From Oceanispirochaeta sp. M1 (GTDB taxonomy: Bacteria; Spirochaetota; Spirochaetia; DSM-2461): 64,000 nt of DNA. Position 1 is the first letter of the stretch. Each line of letters starts with the position of its first letter. Position numbers and translations under genes: made by a program. The notes under the pieces are model-generated. The model had not been told where the DNA came from. It saw only the letters and a list, made by a program, of their open reading frames with translations, and searched no databases. The DNA is taken from assembly GCF_003346715.1 (NCBI RefSeq), contig NZ_QQPQ01000005.1:124001-188000 (forward strand), written 5' to 3'. This document shows, piece after piece, positions 17,424 through 28,136 of this stretch.

Positions 17424-19543
17424 TTTGCCGGCTCCATATCTAACACTGTAATCTGAAGGGTTTCCCTGTTCATATAACTGTTGCGGCTTACATGATACAG
17501 CAGATTGACCCTGTTGTCAGGATGCATGAATTCCTGAAATTTCTCTGCCGCATTCCAGTAGAGTGCAGGAAACTTACTGATTTCAGTACTCAATAAAAAT
17601 TTTAAATGATTCTGCGGTTCCTTTCCTATCAATTCTGATTTTTCTATCAGAATATCCTTGCTGAAGAAGATCAATGGTCTGAATCCTTCACCGTATGGGC
17701 CCAGACGGCTCACCATATCCCAGAGTTCAGGTTTCAGATATTCAGCAGGGATCTCGGCATCAACCTGGGGAATATCTTCTGAGATTTCCGGCTTCCAACC
17801 CTTACAGTATTTCTTAAGCATCCGGAGAAATTCATTCTCCTTATCTCCTTCCATACTGAATCCCGCCGCACAGTCATGCCCGCCGTAATCCGTAAACAGT
17901 GCTGAGTGATACTTCAGAAGATCCTGAATAGGACAACCCCTGGGACTTCTGATAGAACCCGACAGACTGCCGTCTCCCTGGCGGGATAATATAAGTGAAG
18001 GTACAGAAAATGTATTCACCATTTTAGCAGCAAGAATTCCGGTTATTCCACGGGGAATTTCCTGGGAGCGGACTAGAGTCAGCTTATTATCCAGGTCTTC
18101 CATACTCTGCCGGCTCTCCTCGAGAGCAGACTCCCAGAGAGAGTCTCCCAGTTTTTTACGTTCCTGATTAAGATCATGAAGTTCATCTGCAAGGCTGGAT
18201 CTTAAGGTCTCATCTTCGGTAATAAAGAGCTCAACAGCCTTATCGGCCTGCCCCATCCGTCCTGAAGAGTTTATCCAGGGGGAAATTGACCAGGAGATAT
18301 CATGACTCTCCAGAGTCTTCCCTAAGAGACGCTGCCTTATAAACAACTCCCGCAGACCGGGCCTTACAGCCTTAGTCAGCAGGGGTACTCCCCGCTTTAC
18401 TGCAATTCTGTTTTCATCAACCAGAGGCATCAGATCAGCCAGAGTTCCCAGAGCTACAAGATCCAGACAACGGTCATAGGACTCAAAGGATTTACTGTAA
18501 CGCTTAAGCATCAGGCCGGAAAACAGATGGAGAAAAGCCTCCCCGTTATCCGGAACAGATTCACTGTATCTTGCCAGACGGCTTTTATCACGTAATGTTT
18601 GAAAATTCATTCCCTGGAGAGAGGGAAAATCCTGACAGATCTGAATTGCGATATCCGTAAGATGGAGATCCGCAGAGCTTCCGAAAAGCTGATCAAGGGC
18701 AGCCTTCTGTCCGGGTAGATCGTATGTAAAAAGAGGCCAGCCTCTGAGTGTTTCTGATAGTGCCTCCAGGGGAAGAGCCTCATTCAGGGAATAACTTTTT
18801 CTACCGGTCTCTACAAGATTGACATACTGGTAAATTTCCAGCTGCTCCTCTTCACTGTTTATATAGAAGAAACAGTATCCCTGGTTATAGAGTTCGGTAC
18901 GGGCAAAACAGAGAGCCCAGATCAGTTTGGATACAACAGCACAGCCTGCCAGCCCCTCAAATGGATAATTATCCTCTTTCACCTTAGGGTTGATAATACA
19001 CAGAGCATCGGGAAGTTCATCCCCCCGGGGATTATGATGATCAAGAACAATGACATCTATCCCTAACTCTCCTGCCAGACTGATCTCTTCAAAATCGGAG
19101 ATTCCGCAGTCTACACAGAAGACAAGAGTACCGTCCCGGGAAGAAAAATCCCTGAGAACTTCGGGACTGAGACCGTAGGCATCCTCACCTGTGGGCACTT
19201 TCCACTCCGCCGTGATTCCGGCTTCCTTCAATGCTTCATACAGAAGGACGGTAGAGGTGATGCCGTCAACATCCCTGTCACCGCAGATAAGAACATGTTC
19301 CTCTTCCTCAGCAGCCGTATGAATACGGTCCACCACATCCACCATATGACGAAAGAGGAAGGGGTTATGCAGATAGCGCAGATCATCTTCACAGAAGAAG
19401 CGGCTTTCCTGAAGAGAAAAACCTCTCCGCAGCAGTATAGACGCCTGCAGCAGATCCATGCCGGTCCGCCCGGCCAGATCCCGCACCGGCTGATTATCGA
19501 TAGCTTTTTTAGTCCATTTCATTATATTTTTATCAGGCTCCAA
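17420..19543 (-). CDS. recJ: Single-stranded-DNA-specific exonuclease RecJ
   Basis: 707 residues. DHH phosphoesterase motifs are present: LICGDRDVDGITS, FCVDCGISD and VLDHHNPRGDELPDA, then the DHHA1 region (GGHDCAAGFSMEG) and a C-terminal OB-type domain. RecJ degrades ssDNA 5' to 3' in recombination and mismatch repair. It is larger than the usual 560-600 residues because of an insertion between DHH and DHHA1 (around residues 215-330). It overlaps the upstream phosphorylase gene by 11 bp and the downstream M23 gene by 4 bp. Confidence 0.93.
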   Translation of the reverse strand: MEPDKNIMKWTKKAIDNQPVRDLAGRTGMDLLQASILLRRGFSLQESRFFCEDDLRYLHNPFLFRHMVDVVDRIHTAAEEEEHVLICGDRDVDGITSTVLLYEALKEAGITAEWKVPTGEDAYGLSPEVLRDFSSRDGTLVFCVDCGISDFEEISLAGELGIDVIVLDHHNPRGDELPDALCIINPKVKEDNYPFEGLAGCAVVSKLIWALCFARTELYNQGYCFFYINSEEEQLEIYQYVNLVETGRKSYSLNEALPLEALSETLRGWPLFTYDLPGQKAALDQLFGSSADLHLTDIAIQICQDFPSLQGMNFQTLRDKSRLARYSESVPDNGEAFLHLFSGLMLKRYSKSFESYDRCLDLVALGTLADLMPLVDENRIAVKRGVPLLTKAVRPGLRELFIRQRLLGKTLESHDISWSISPWINSSGRMGQADKAVELFITEDETLRSSLADELHDLNQERKKLGDSLWESALEESRQSMEDLDNKLTLVRSQEIPRGITGILAAKMVNTFSVPSLILSRQGDGSLSGSIRSPRGCPIQDLLKYHSALFTDYGGHDCAAGFSMEGDKENEFLRMLKKYCKGWKPEISEDIPQVDAEIPAEYLKPELWDMVSRLGPYGEGFRPLIFFSKDILIEKSELIGKEPQNHLKFLLSTEISKFPALYWNAAEKFQEFMHPDNRVNLLYHVSRNSYMNRETLQITVLDMEPAN

Positions 19544-20840
19544 GTTCTTTAAGTATAAGGGAAGAGGATTTCAGCTCTTCCTGACTGATGGAAACGATGG
19601 ATTCAAGGGATAAAAGGGCCTTCTCAGCATCCTTTTCATCTACAGCGAATATTTCACAGACTGTATCACCCTTTTTTACATCATCTCCCCGTTTTTTCAG
19701 AAAATGGATACCCGTATGAGGCTGAACCGGATCATCTGCCTTGTTTCGACCGACTCCCAGACCCAGAGCACACATACCCGTCTGAAAAGCATTTATTTCG
19801 CTGATATAACCGTCACTTGCAGCCCGGAATTCACCCTTAACAGGAGCTCTCCAGCTGCCGCAGCTTTTTATAAACCAATCCCAGTCAGCGCCTTGAGCTT
19901 CCATATTTTTTTTGAAAAAATCGGCACCTTCCCCGGAATCAATTTTTTTCTGACAGAGTACAAGGGCTTCTTCAGAATCTCTGCAGATCCCCGAGGCCAT
20001 AAGCATCCGGGAACAGAGAGCCAATGTCACTTCCATCAGATCGGCAGCACCCTCTCCCTTAAGACAGTTCCAGGATTCTTCCACCTCGAGGAAATTCCCC
20101 ACCATCCGACCGAGAGGTTCTTCCATGGCAGTTATCAGGGCGATGACTTTCCGCCCCATGCTCTCTCCGGTTCTGACCAGGGACTCTGCCAGGATTTCAG
20201 CCTGCTCCAGGGTTTTCATGAAGGCTCCGGACCCGCATTTCACATCAAACACAAGAGAATCCGCACCCTCCGCCAGTTTTTTACTTAAGATACTGGCAGT
20301 GATAAGGGGAATGGATTCCACCGTAGAGGTAACATCACGGAGTGCATACATCTTACGGTCCGCAGGGACAACCTCGGCAGTCTGCCCTATAACAGCATAA
20401 CCTGCCACCCGGATTATACGCTTTAAATCATGCTCTGAGGCAGAGATATTATATCCTTTGACAGATTCCAGTTTATCAAGGGTCCCGCCGGTGTGGCCCA
20501 GAGCCCTTCCACTCATCATGGGAATCTGCGCCCCGCAGGCTGCAGCGAGAGGAGCCAGAATGAGAGATGTTTTATCCCCCACTCCACCGGTTGAATGTTT
20601 ATCAACCAGGGGGCCTTTGAGATCACTGAGATCCATAACTTTTCCGGATTCCATCATCAGTCTGGTCAAAAGTCCTGTCTCTTCCGCATCCATACCCTGA
20701 AAATAGACTGCCATAAGCCAGGCAGAGGCCTGATAATCGGGAACGTCCCCCGAGACATAGCCATTGATAAAGAAACGGAGCTCCTCTTCCGACAACTTTC
20801 CGCCGTTACGTTTTTTCATAATGATATCTGCTGTTCGCAT
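19533..20840 (-). CDS. deoA: Thymidine / pyrimidine-nucleoside phosphorylase
   Basis: 435 residues, normal for the family. The signature SGRALGHTGGTLDKLES is present, as are the phosphate-binding KHSTGGVGDKTSL and the N-terminal helical domain (ADIIMKKRNGGKLSEEEL). It cleaves thymidine or uridine with phosphate to base and (deoxy)ribose-1-phosphate for salvage. Whether it is DeoA or the broader Pdp cannot be settled by eye. It is first of the operon that continues with recJ (11-bp overlap), the M23 peptidase and rpsU. Confidence 0.92.
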   Translation of the reverse strand: MRTADIIMKKRNGGKLSEEELRFFINGYVSGDVPDYQASAWLMAVYFQGMDAEETGLLTRLMMESGKVMDLSDLKGPLVDKHSTGGVGDKTSLILAPLAAACGAQIPMMSGRALGHTGGTLDKLESVKGYNISASEHDLKRIIRVAGYAVIGQTAEVVPADRKMYALRDVTSTVESIPLITASILSKKLAEGADSLVFDVKCGSGAFMKTLEQAEILAESLVRTGESMGRKVIALITAMEEPLGRMVGNFLEVEESWNCLKGEGAADLMEVTLALCSRMLMASGICRDSEEALVLCQKKIDSGEGADFFKKNMEAQGADWDWFIKSCGSWRAPVKGEFRAASDGYISEINAFQTGMCALGLGVGRNKADDPVQPHTGIHFLKKRGDDVKKGDTVCEIFAVDEKDAEKALLSLESIVSISQEELKSSSLILKELGA

Positions 20841-20957
20841 GACGACTCCCTTCCCTGATACATTTATCTGATGGGATTACTTCTTTGTATTATCCCGGCA
20901 TTATCCCGATGAATTGTCTCTTATTAAAATACTCCTAAACGGCATGTTCTGTCAGCC

Positions 20958-21530
20958 CTAAAGTTTCACGCTGTACAGCGGGCTGTAGACGGCGCCATCA
21001 GGTCTCAGAACAGATTCAAACAGTACAAGATTCTCCAGAGTAAAGCTTATTTCATCGGAAACGTAAAATCCGCTCTCCCCATTAAATAAATCAATAACCG
21101 TATTTTTTGGATTCCCCCCGATACGAGCCGTTGTAATATGAGGCCTGAACCTGCGATTTCCCAGTTTATATCTGTCTTTCAGATTCAAGTAAAGATAATG
21201 CTGCAGCGAACTGAGCTGCCCCTGAGCAGTCGCCCCCTGTTCTATAAGATGCTCTATAAATACACGGGGGTGGCCCTTAAAAGGAAATTGTCCGGGTCCG
21301 TCTGTTTTTACTTTAAGAGAAGAATACAGCCGGGCGGCCTCATCCATCTGAGCACAAATCACGGGGATTTCAGACTTCTCAAGGTCTCCAAAGAATAGGA
21401 CTGTGATGTGATATTGATCCGCCGGAGTCCAGCGGATGCGGGGAGAGGAGAAACGGGAGGGTTCCCATTTATTCCATAAAACCTGAGCCTCTCCCTCAGA
21501 AAGAGGAAGGGCCAGAAAAAGCCTGATCAT
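20958..21530 (-). CDS. thpR: RNA 2',3'-cyclic phosphodiesterase (ThpR/LigT family)
   Basis: 190 residues of the 2H phosphoesterase fold. The two catalytic HxT motifs are [10 protein letters not shown] (H41) and [11 protein letters not shown] about 90 residues later. Members hydrolyse 2',3'-cyclic phosphate ends of RNA. The start overlaps the upstream chemoreceptor stop by 4 bp (ATGA), implying co-translation, although no functional link is obvious. Confidence 0.92.
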   Translation of the reverse strand: MIRLFLALPLSEGEAQVLWNKWEPSRFSSPRIRWTPADQYHITVLFFGDLEKSEIPVICAQMDEAARLYSSLKVKTDGPGQFPFKGHPRVFIEHLIEQGATAQGQLSSLQHYLYLNLKDRYKLGNRRFRPHITTARIGGNPKNTVIDLFNGESGFYVSDEISFTLENLVLFESVLRPDGAVYSPLYSVKL

Positions 21531-23620
21531 ACACTATATTTTGATGCATCCGTCCTGACGGCTTCAATATTATCTCTGTTTTTTTCTGACAAAGATGAAA
21601 TATTATCCACTGAATGGTTGATCTCGCTAATACCGTTATTGATCTCCTCCATAGCCTGAAGAACCTGAATACTGATGTCACTGAGGGTATTTACTGAACC
21701 CTTTATAAGCTCATTCCCCTTTGTCATCTCCTGAGATTGATCCTTTACCTCCAGGGCAATACGCTTCATATCTTCCAGAGATCCAAGGACATCCTGTCCT
21801 CCTGCGGCCTGCTCTTCCATGGACGAACGGATCTCTCCGGTAATCCTGTTCATTCTGCCGATTCCGTTCTGAACAACTTCAAATGAAGAACCCGATTCCT
21901 GTGAGCCTTTTACAATATCCATGATACCTGTATTGATCAGAGAAATAGACTCTTTCACCTCTTTTGAACGCCTGGAGGACTGTTCGGCGAGTTTTCTGAT
22001 CTCATCGGCAACAACCGCGAATCCCCGGCCCCTGTCCCCTGCATGGGCGGCTTCTATGGCTGCATTCATTGCCAGCAGGTTTGTCTGAGCAGCAATGTTG
22101 GAGATAAGTTTGTTGGCATCTTCCAGCTTATGAGAACCTTCCGAAATTTCATCTACCAGTGAGCCTACCTGATCCAGTTTTTCCTTACCTGTCCGGGAAG
22201 CAGAGACCAGTTCGTCCATACATTCTCTGGCCTCAGAGGTGGATTTGGAAATAGCGGAAATCTGAGCAATAAGCTCTTCAACTGAAGAGGAAGAATCCAG
22301 AACACTGACTCCCTGCCGGTCAATTGACTGCTCAAGGGATGCTATATTGCCGTCAAGCCGAGTCACAGCACTTGCTGTTTCCTTGACACTCTCATCCTGA
22401 GTCCGGATCTGTTTCATTGAACTGTTGATATTAGCTTTAATTTGATGAACAGACGCGGCAGTCTCTTCCATATTTGCGGCAAGGTCCGTACCACCCGAAT
22501 CCATATCTGTCATTCTGATGTTGAGTCCTGTAAAAAAGCTGCCCAGGGATTCAATAAGATCGTTATAGCTCTTTGTAATACTGCTTACTTCATCATTTCC
22601 CTTTGATTCTCCCCTGTCCGTCAGAATACCTTCGGAGGCCTGTCCCATCAGAACTTCAAGAGGAAGAAGCCGGCTTGTAATTTTGCGTCTTACAACAAAA
22701 CCGAGAAAGAAAACAAGAAAAACATCAGCAGCAATAAAAAGGAGAATCAACACCTGAGTGATCTTCGACGAAATCATAAAGACTTCACTATCCTCAATAG
22801 TTGTGACCACAAGCCAGTGGGGATTGTCCATCCATACAAATGCTGCCTGTCTCTCCACACCATTAAAACTGTAGGGGTGATAGATCTTCTCTTCCCCACT
22901 CTCCCGGACCTCATTAATAAAGTCCCATCGAAAGGAATTGTAAAAAAGATACTCTGGCTCCGGATGAATAAACACAACACCTTTGCTGTCTATGACATAA
23001 GGAAAGCCTGTGTCTCCAATTTTCCTGCTGACTATCAGTTCATCACCGAATTTCTGCATATTCATGGATATGACAAGTATACCTACGGTTGCACCGTTAT
23101 AATGAATCGGAGCGGTAATCATAGATGAAGGATAAGCTGTAACACCCGCCTTCAGGATTACCGATTCAATACGAAAATGCTCAGTGGTCTTCATTGTTTC
23201 AAAGAAATAATCTGTATTGGAATAATCCTGATTTCTCAGTCTCTGATCTGTTGTTCCGATGACTTTTCCTTTTTCATCCATAAGATAAACAGCCTCAAAG
23301 AAATCATTCTGTTTCTTCAGCTTCATCAATGCCGTATCCACTTTGTAAAAATCACCCCGGGTCAGACTCTCCGCAAAAACAGGATTTATTGAATGGGCAT
23401 AGGCGAGCTCACCAACACTGTCAATCTGCAGTGCCAGCATATCCGTAATGGAGTCTGACAGACGAACCAGATTTGCCTTCTGCTCCTTCATAATCAGGGA
23501 ATAGGCGGTCTGTCTGATAAAATACCCTAGAACGCCGAAAATCATTGTCAAAAAGACAAGGAAATAAAGATTGAGGGTAAAGGCAAGGGTGCCTCTGAAA
23601 CGTTTGTGTGTTTTTTTCAT
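21527..23620 (-). CDS. Methyl-accepting chemotaxis protein with dCache-type sensor
   Basis: 697 residues. Membrane helix 1 is near residues 13-34, followed by a periplasmic dCache-like ligand domain of about 250 residues ([36 protein letters not shown]). Membrane helix 2 lies around 285-307 with a weak HAMP, and then comes the cytoplasmic signalling domain. Its hairpin tip carries [20 protein letters not shown] and [15 protein letters not shown], the CheA/CheW contact. There is no C-terminal CheR-binding pentapeptide. It is upstream of and translationally coupled to thpR. Confidence 0.94.
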   Translation of the reverse strand: MKKTHKRFRGTLAFTLNLYFLVFLTMIFGVLGYFIRQTAYSLIMKEQKANLVRLSDSITDMLALQIDSVGELAYAHSINPVFAESLTRGDFYKVDTALMKLKKQNDFFEAVYLMDEKGKVIGTTDQRLRNQDYSNTDYFFETMKTTEHFRIESVILKAGVTAYPSSMITAPIHYNGATVGILVISMNMQKFGDELIVSRKIGDTGFPYVIDSKGVVFIHPEPEYLFYNSFRWDFINEVRESGEEKIYHPYSFNGVERQAAFVWMDNPHWLVVTTIEDSEVFMISSKITQVLILLFIAADVFLVFFLGFVVRRKITSRLLPLEVLMGQASEGILTDRGESKGNDEVSSITKSYNDLIESLGSFFTGLNIRMTDMDSGGTDLAANMEETAASVHQIKANINSSMKQIRTQDESVKETASAVTRLDGNIASLEQSIDRQGVSVLDSSSSVEELIAQISAISKSTSEARECMDELVSASRTGKEKLDQVGSLVDEISEGSHKLEDANKLISNIAAQTNLLAMNAAIEAAHAGDRGRGFAVVADEIRKLAEQSSRRSKEVKESISLINTGIMDIVKGSQESGSSFEVVQNGIGRMNRITGEIRSSMEEQAAGGQDVLGSLEDMKRIALEVKDQSQEMTKGNELIKGSVNTLSDISIQVLQAMEEINNGISEINHSVDNISSLSEKNRDNIEAVRTDASKYSV

Positions 23621-23695
23621 TTTTTCACCAGTAATTACTATTTTTAACTCCAGGAATTATATTAACACAGATATATTTAAACAATTACAGCTTTT

Positions 23696-24430
23696 TTATT
23701 TCAGAATAATTTTTAACGAATTTTTATCCATCTTTATACGGAATAATGATTTCAATACGGAGAGGAGGTATGAAGAGAGCTCTTCTGCGGTATGAGGGTC
23801 CAGTTCTTCACCGGACTCAAAACCCGACTCCAGCATACTCCGCCCCCGGGCACTGAGAACCGGCAGCGTATTCATCCTGCAGTCCGAGCAGACAGTCTGT
23901 CCCTCAGAGGAATAGCAGACTGCCTTTCTGGCCGGGGCCTTTCTGCCGCAGCGGGAACAAGTGGAAAGATCTGGACGAATTCCTTCAAATTCCAGATAAC
24001 CCCAGAGAGCCTTCAGGAAAATCCGTGGAATCTGAGTATCTTCAGCATCATCAAGTGATTTGAAATAATCCCGGGACATAAGAAAGAAATCACGGCTGCC
24101 TCCGCCGGCATGACTCTGAATAATCAGATCGGCCCAGAACAGAGCGGCATAATATCTGTTCAGATACAGATGAAAGGAGTCGCGGCTCTCAAGAGATTCT
24201 CCCTCATCCAGACGCCATAGCTTTTTAACGGGATCGTAATAGAAATCTCCCCGGCAGAGAGAAAAGGGCTGAATTAATATCCGTTTGGGCCCGCCTTTTT
24301 TCCCCTTTGCGCCGAAAACAGCAGCTCTGATCAACCCCTGTTCGGGAGTCAGAACCAGAACCAGTTTATGGCTCTCTCCAAGGTCGGAGGCTTTTAGAGG
24401 GATGTAATTTTCTTTAATATGACGATTCAT
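23696..24430 (-). CDS. recO: DNA repair protein RecO
   Basis: 244 residues. The N-terminal OB domain has YIPLKASDLGESHKLVLVLT and GLIRAAVFGAKGKKG, followed by the helical domain. A zinc-ribbon (CSRCG ... CSDC, about residues 160-184) is typical of many RecO proteins. RecO loads RecA onto SSB-coated ssDNA with RecR. It is transcribed away from lon; about 180 bp of AT-rich DNA separate the two starts. Confidence 0.92.
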   Translation of the reverse strand: MNRHIKENYIPLKASDLGESHKLVLVLTPEQGLIRAAVFGAKGKKGGPKRILIQPFSLCRGDFYYDPVKKLWRLDEGESLESRDSFHLYLNRYYAALFWADLIIQSHAGGGSRDFFLMSRDYFKSLDDAEDTQIPRIFLKALWGYLEFEGIRPDLSTCSRCGRKAPARKAVCYSSEGQTVCSDCRMNTLPVLSARGRSMLESGFESGEELDPHTAEELSSYLLSVLKSLFRIKMDKNSLKIILK

Positions 24431-24610
24431 TCAGACTCCCCTTTCAGTATAGGGAAAAGCTTCATTGTGGAAAAGAGAGAAATGTCTTGCCTTTAAGGGC
24501 CTGAAATTTTAAATTCTATAGGAATACTCTTCTATCTATCTCTGATACAGTTGTATATATATCAGTAAAAGATTCTGAATAGAAGCAGGATAAGAAAATA
24601 GAGGTTATAC

Positions 24611-26956
24611 ATGTCAGAAAAAGAGATTATTGTTGCGGAACAGGCATTGCCAAATAAATTATTCATAGTGCCCCTCCTTGGAAAACCAATTTTCCCGGGA
24701 ATCTTCACTCCCATCATGATCACCTCCAATGATGATATTGATATTGTGAATCAGGCCATGGATAACGATAAGGTCATCGGTCTTATTCTTTTAAAAGAGG
24801 AAGATGAGAATGCCACGGGTCCCGAAGATATCTACCAGGTGGGAACAGCCGCAAAAATAGTTAAGAAAATTAACCTGCCCGACGGCGGGGTCAATATATT
24901 TATCTCCACAGTAAAGCGCTTTAAGATCAGAAAATTTTTCACAAGCGATGCCCCTCTGATTGCAGCGGTGGAATATCTGGACGACATCATCGAAAGCGAA
25001 CAGAAAGATGAGCTCAAGGCTCTGACCCGCTCAGTCATTTCAGAGATGAAGCAGATATCAGAAGACAATCCTCTCTTCTCAGAAGAGATGCGTCTGAATA
25101 TGGTAAATATCGATAATCCCGGTAAGATTGCCGACTTTATCACCTCCATACTTAATATTGACAGAAAACAGCAGCAGCTGATTCTGGAACAGCTCGATGT
25201 AAGAGCCAGAATGGAACAGGTTCTGGTCTACATCAAGAAAGAGCAGGATCTCCTCAGAATTCAGAAAAAGATAGCCACACAGATCAACGAAAAGATCGAA
25301 AAGAGCCAGAGAGAATATTTCCTGAGGGAAGAGATCAAGGCCATTAAAAAAGAACTGGGCGAACCGGTGGATTCCAAATCCAGCGAATACCTCAAGTTCA
25401 AGGAGATGCTGGATAAACTTGACTTCGAAGGTGAAATCAAGGAGCAGGTGGACCGGGAAATGGAGAAATTTTCTCTGATGGACCCCTCCTCTTCAGAATA
25501 TATTGTCACCAGAAACTATCTTGAAACCATTGTAAATCTCCCCTGGGAAGATCCCGAACCCGATGTCATCGATATAGTAAAGGGTGAAAAGATTCTGAAC
25601 CAGGACCACTACGGTCTGGAAGATATTAAAGAGAGAATTATTGAATACCTTGCAGTAAGGAAACTTAAAGCAGATACCAAAGGGTCGATAATCGTACTGG
25701 TGGGACCTCCGGGAGTCGGTAAGACTTCAATCGGTAAATCTATAGCCAGGGCTCTGGGAAGAGAATTCTTCCGTTTCTCCGTAGGTGGAATGAGGGATGA
25801 AGCCGAAATAAAGGGTCACCGCCGTACATATGTGGGCGCCATGCCCGGTAAAATTATTCAGGGATTGAAGATTGTCAAAAACAAGGCCCCTGTATTTATG
25901 ATCGATGAGATAGACAAACTGGGACAATCCTATCAGGGAGATCCTTCATCGGCTCTACTGGAAGTACTGGACCCCGAGCAGAATATAGCCTTCCGTGATC
26001 ATTACCTCGACCTCCCTTACGATCTGTCCCACATACTTTTTATTGCCACAGCCAATACTCTGGACTCCATTCCCCGTCCCCTTCTGGACAGAATGGAGAT
26101 AATCAGACTCTCGGGATATATCACTGATGAGAAGATTGAGATTGCCAAAAGATACCTGATCCCTAAGTCCCTGAAAAAACATGGTCTTAAAAAGGGTCAG
26201 ATAATCTATAACAAAACAGCACTGAGAAGCATTGTGGACGGTTATGCCCGGGAAGCAGGTGTAAGAACATTTGAAAAATCCCTTGATAAGATTCATCGTA
26301 AGGCTGCCCGGAAAATAGTAATGGGGACAGAAGAACTCCCCATCCGTATAACAACAGTCAATCTGGAAGATTATCTGAAGAAACCGATTTTCAGAGATGA
26401 TGAGATTAAAAAAGTAACCCTACCCGGTATGTCGGTGGGCCTTGCCTGGACAAGTATGGGCGGAGATACCCTGATCATCGAAGCCATCAGTGTCCCCGGT
26501 AAGGGAGGCCTTCAGCTGACAGGTCAGATGGGGGATGTAATGAAAGAATCCGCCAGCATCGCGTACAGCCATGTAAAACAGATTGCAGCTGAATACGGGA
26601 TAAAACAGGAGTTCTTTGAAAAGAATGTCATCCACCTCCATATACCAGAAGGTGCCACACCAAAGGATGGTCCCTCTGCCGGAATAACCATGGCAACCGC
26701 ACTGTTGTCACTGGCTATGGGTAAGGTGATGAAGAAGAACCTGGCCATGACAGGCGAGCTGTCACTGACCGGTAAGGTTCTGCCCATCGGCGGACTGAAA
26801 GAGAAAACAATTGCTGCAAGGCGCAACAAGATGAAGGAAATTATCATTCCCAAACAGAATGAGAGGGACCTTGATGAGATTCCCGAACATATCCGTAAAG
26901 GGATTAAATTCTATCCCGTGGAAACCATTAAAGACGTTCTGAAAATAGTCTTCTAA
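24611..26956 (+). CDS. lon: ATP-dependent protease Lon
   Basis: 781 residues, normal length. Order: N-terminal substrate-binding LAN domain (LPNKLFIVPLLGKPIFPG), coiled-coil helical region, AAA+ module with Walker A GPPGVGKTS (about residue 365) and Walker B APVFMIDEIDK, then the C-terminal protease. The catalytic dyad is Ser689 (PKDGPSAGIT) and Lys732 (second K of GGLKEK). It degrades misfolded and regulatory proteins in the cytosol. No CIRCE element is seen upstream. A strong terminator follows. Confidence 0.97.
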   Translation: MSEKEIIVAEQALPNKLFIVPLLGKPIFPGIFTPIMITSNDDIDIVNQAMDNDKVIGLILLKEEDENATGPEDIYQVGTAAKIVKKINLPDGGVNIFISTVKRFKIRKFFTSDAPLIAAVEYLDDIIESEQKDELKALTRSVISEMKQISEDNPLFSEEMRLNMVNIDNPGKIADFITSILNIDRKQQQLILEQLDVRARMEQVLVYIKKEQDLLRIQKKIATQINEKIEKSQREYFLREEIKAIKKELGEPVDSKSSEYLKFKEMLDKLDFEGEIKEQVDREMEKFSLMDPSSSEYIVTRNYLETIVNLPWEDPEPDVIDIVKGEKILNQDHYGLEDIKERIIEYLAVRKLKADTKGSIIVLVGPPGVGKTSIGKSIARALGREFFRFSVGGMRDEAEIKGHRRTYVGAMPGKIIQGLKIVKNKAPVFMIDEIDKLGQSYQGDPSSALLEVLDPEQNIAFRDHYLDLPYDLSHILFIATANTLDSIPRPLLDRMEIIRLSGYITDEKIEIAKRYLIPKSLKKHGLKKGQIIYNKTALRSIVDGYAREAGVRTFEKSLDKIHRKAARKIVMGTEELPIRITTVNLEDYLKKPIFRDDEIKKVTLPGMSVGLAWTSMGGDTLIIEAISVPGKGGLQLTGQMGDVMKESASIAYSHVKQIAAEYGIKQEFFEKNVIHLHIPEGATPKDGPSAGITMATALLSLAMGKVMKKNLAMTGELSLTGKVLPIGGLKEKTIAARRNKMKEIIIPKQNERDLDEIPEHIRKGIKFYPVETIKDVLKIVF

Positions 26957-26978
26957 AATATTTAACTCAGTAATTACA

Positions 26979-27011
26979 GGCTTAACCCCAGAAGGGTTAA
27001 GCCCTTTTTTT
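26979..27011 (+). terminator. Rho-independent terminator after lon
   Basis: GGCTTAACCC-CAGAA-GGGTTAAGCC is a perfect 10-bp stem followed by C and seven T, about 25 bp after the lon stop. Confidence 0.93.
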
Positions 27012-27020
27012 ATGATAGAA

Positions 27021-28136
27021 TCAAAGCAGTGTTTTCAGCTCTTTATTAACCTCAATCACTGAGAAAACATCGGGATTAAAGTCTCCCACCCAGGCAAAGT
27101 CAGCCTTAAGATCGGAAGAGGCATCATCTTTCAAGGAGGCCAGCAGCATCCTGAATCCTTCAGGACCTCCGCAGTCTTCGGGAGGACAGGCCCCGGCGCC
27201 GTCCAGGCATTCCAGAATAAATCCTCTGGTCTCAGGGGCGGTGGCTGCAGTCTCGCTTACAGATTCAACATAAATTTTATGGTGCCAACCTTCGGGAAGA
27301 TCATAATAGTAGTGAAGAAGATCATCCTCCTCTTCAAGAAGAGTCTGCACCAGACAACCCCCCTCATCTTCTATCTCTTTTTTCTCATCATCATCCTTTC
27401 CCCAGAACCGGCCGGCCTGTTCAAACTGATGGCCGTAAAGATCCCACCAGCCCATTGTCTTTTGCAGAACCAGATGAAACTGAGCCAGAGTTATCTGCCC
27501 CGAAACTTTAATCCGGCGCCATACGGGGCGGGAAAGATCAGGGAGGCTGACCTTGAGAGTCAGTATGGATTCTTTTCCGTCGGGATGTTCATGAGCCTGG
27601 GGAGGATTCAGTATCTCGTCAATTTTTTCCATAATCCGGATCAGAACCTCTTCGCTCTGCTGAGTAAGAAAGTCCAGTTCACCAAGGGATTCTCCATCCT
27701 CATCAGCAGGATGATTCACCCGGTTCAGCAGTCCCTGGCTGAAGTTAAGAAGTTCATCCATCTCTCTTACAATCTCTTCCCGCCCTCTTATTTCTGCCTG
27801 TTTATCATCATGGAGAAAATCCGTAAGGAGGGTCCAGCGGTCAAGGAGAGTCATAAGCCGCTCTCTCATAGGAGAAATCAGTTCATCATCATTCCGATCA
27901 AAAGCAGTTTTCTGTTCTTTAAAAAGGTCAAAGATCAGCTGCTCGAAAAGGAGTGAGGCCTCCTCTCCGGGAGGAACCGAATCGGATAGTTTATAGAGTC
28001 TGGCAGTAATATCTTCGGCATCTCCACTCCTGGCTGCCAGGCTGTTTCTGATGAGTGCCTCCACCAGGGGAAACTGAAAGGGCAGATCCATTGATTTGAG
28101 ATATTCATTGAGTTGATTTAATTTTTTTTCTTCCAT
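27021..28136 (-). CDS. Plasmid pRiA4b ORF-3-like protein
   Basis: 371 residues. The C-terminal half (about 195-370) matches the IS1096/pRiA4b ORF-3 family: LPDLSRPVWRRIKVSGQITL, the HLVLQKTMGWWDLYGHQFE segment and the acidic CPPEDCGGPEGF motif. The N-terminal half is alpha-helical and acidic with no recognised domain. The family is common in bacterial chromosomes, is not a transposase, and has no settled function. It is convergent with lon and divergent from the M20 peptidase gene. Confidence 0.85.
   Translation of the reverse strand: MEEKKLNQLNEYLKSMDLPFQFPLVEALIRNSLAARSGDAEDITARLYKLSDSVPPGEEASLLFEQLIFDLFKEQKTAFDRNDDELISPMRERLMTLLDRWTLLTDFLHDDKQAEIRGREEIVREMDELLNFSQGLLNRVNHPADEDGESLGELDFLTQQSEEVLIRIMEKIDEILNPPQAHEHPDGKESILTLKVSLPDLSRPVWRRIKVSGQITLAQFHLVLQKTMGWWDLYGHQFEQAGRFWGKDDDEKKEIEDEGGCLVQTLLEEEDDLLHYYYDLPEGWHHKIYVESVSETAATAPETRGFILECLDGAGACPPEDCGGPEGFRMLLASLKDDASSDLKADFAWVGDFNPDVFSVIEVNKELKTLL

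Noticed and set aside
24555-24580. TACAGTTGTA and the wider CTGATA...TATCAG inverted repeat upstream of lon as a nitrogen-type site
   Set aside because: The spacer is 2 bp instead of 4 and there is no sigma-54 promoter; probably chance in AT-rich DNA.
27021-28136. Transposase or plasmid origin because of the pRiA4b name
   Set aside because: The family is common on chromosomes, and no inverted repeats or transposase motifs flank it.
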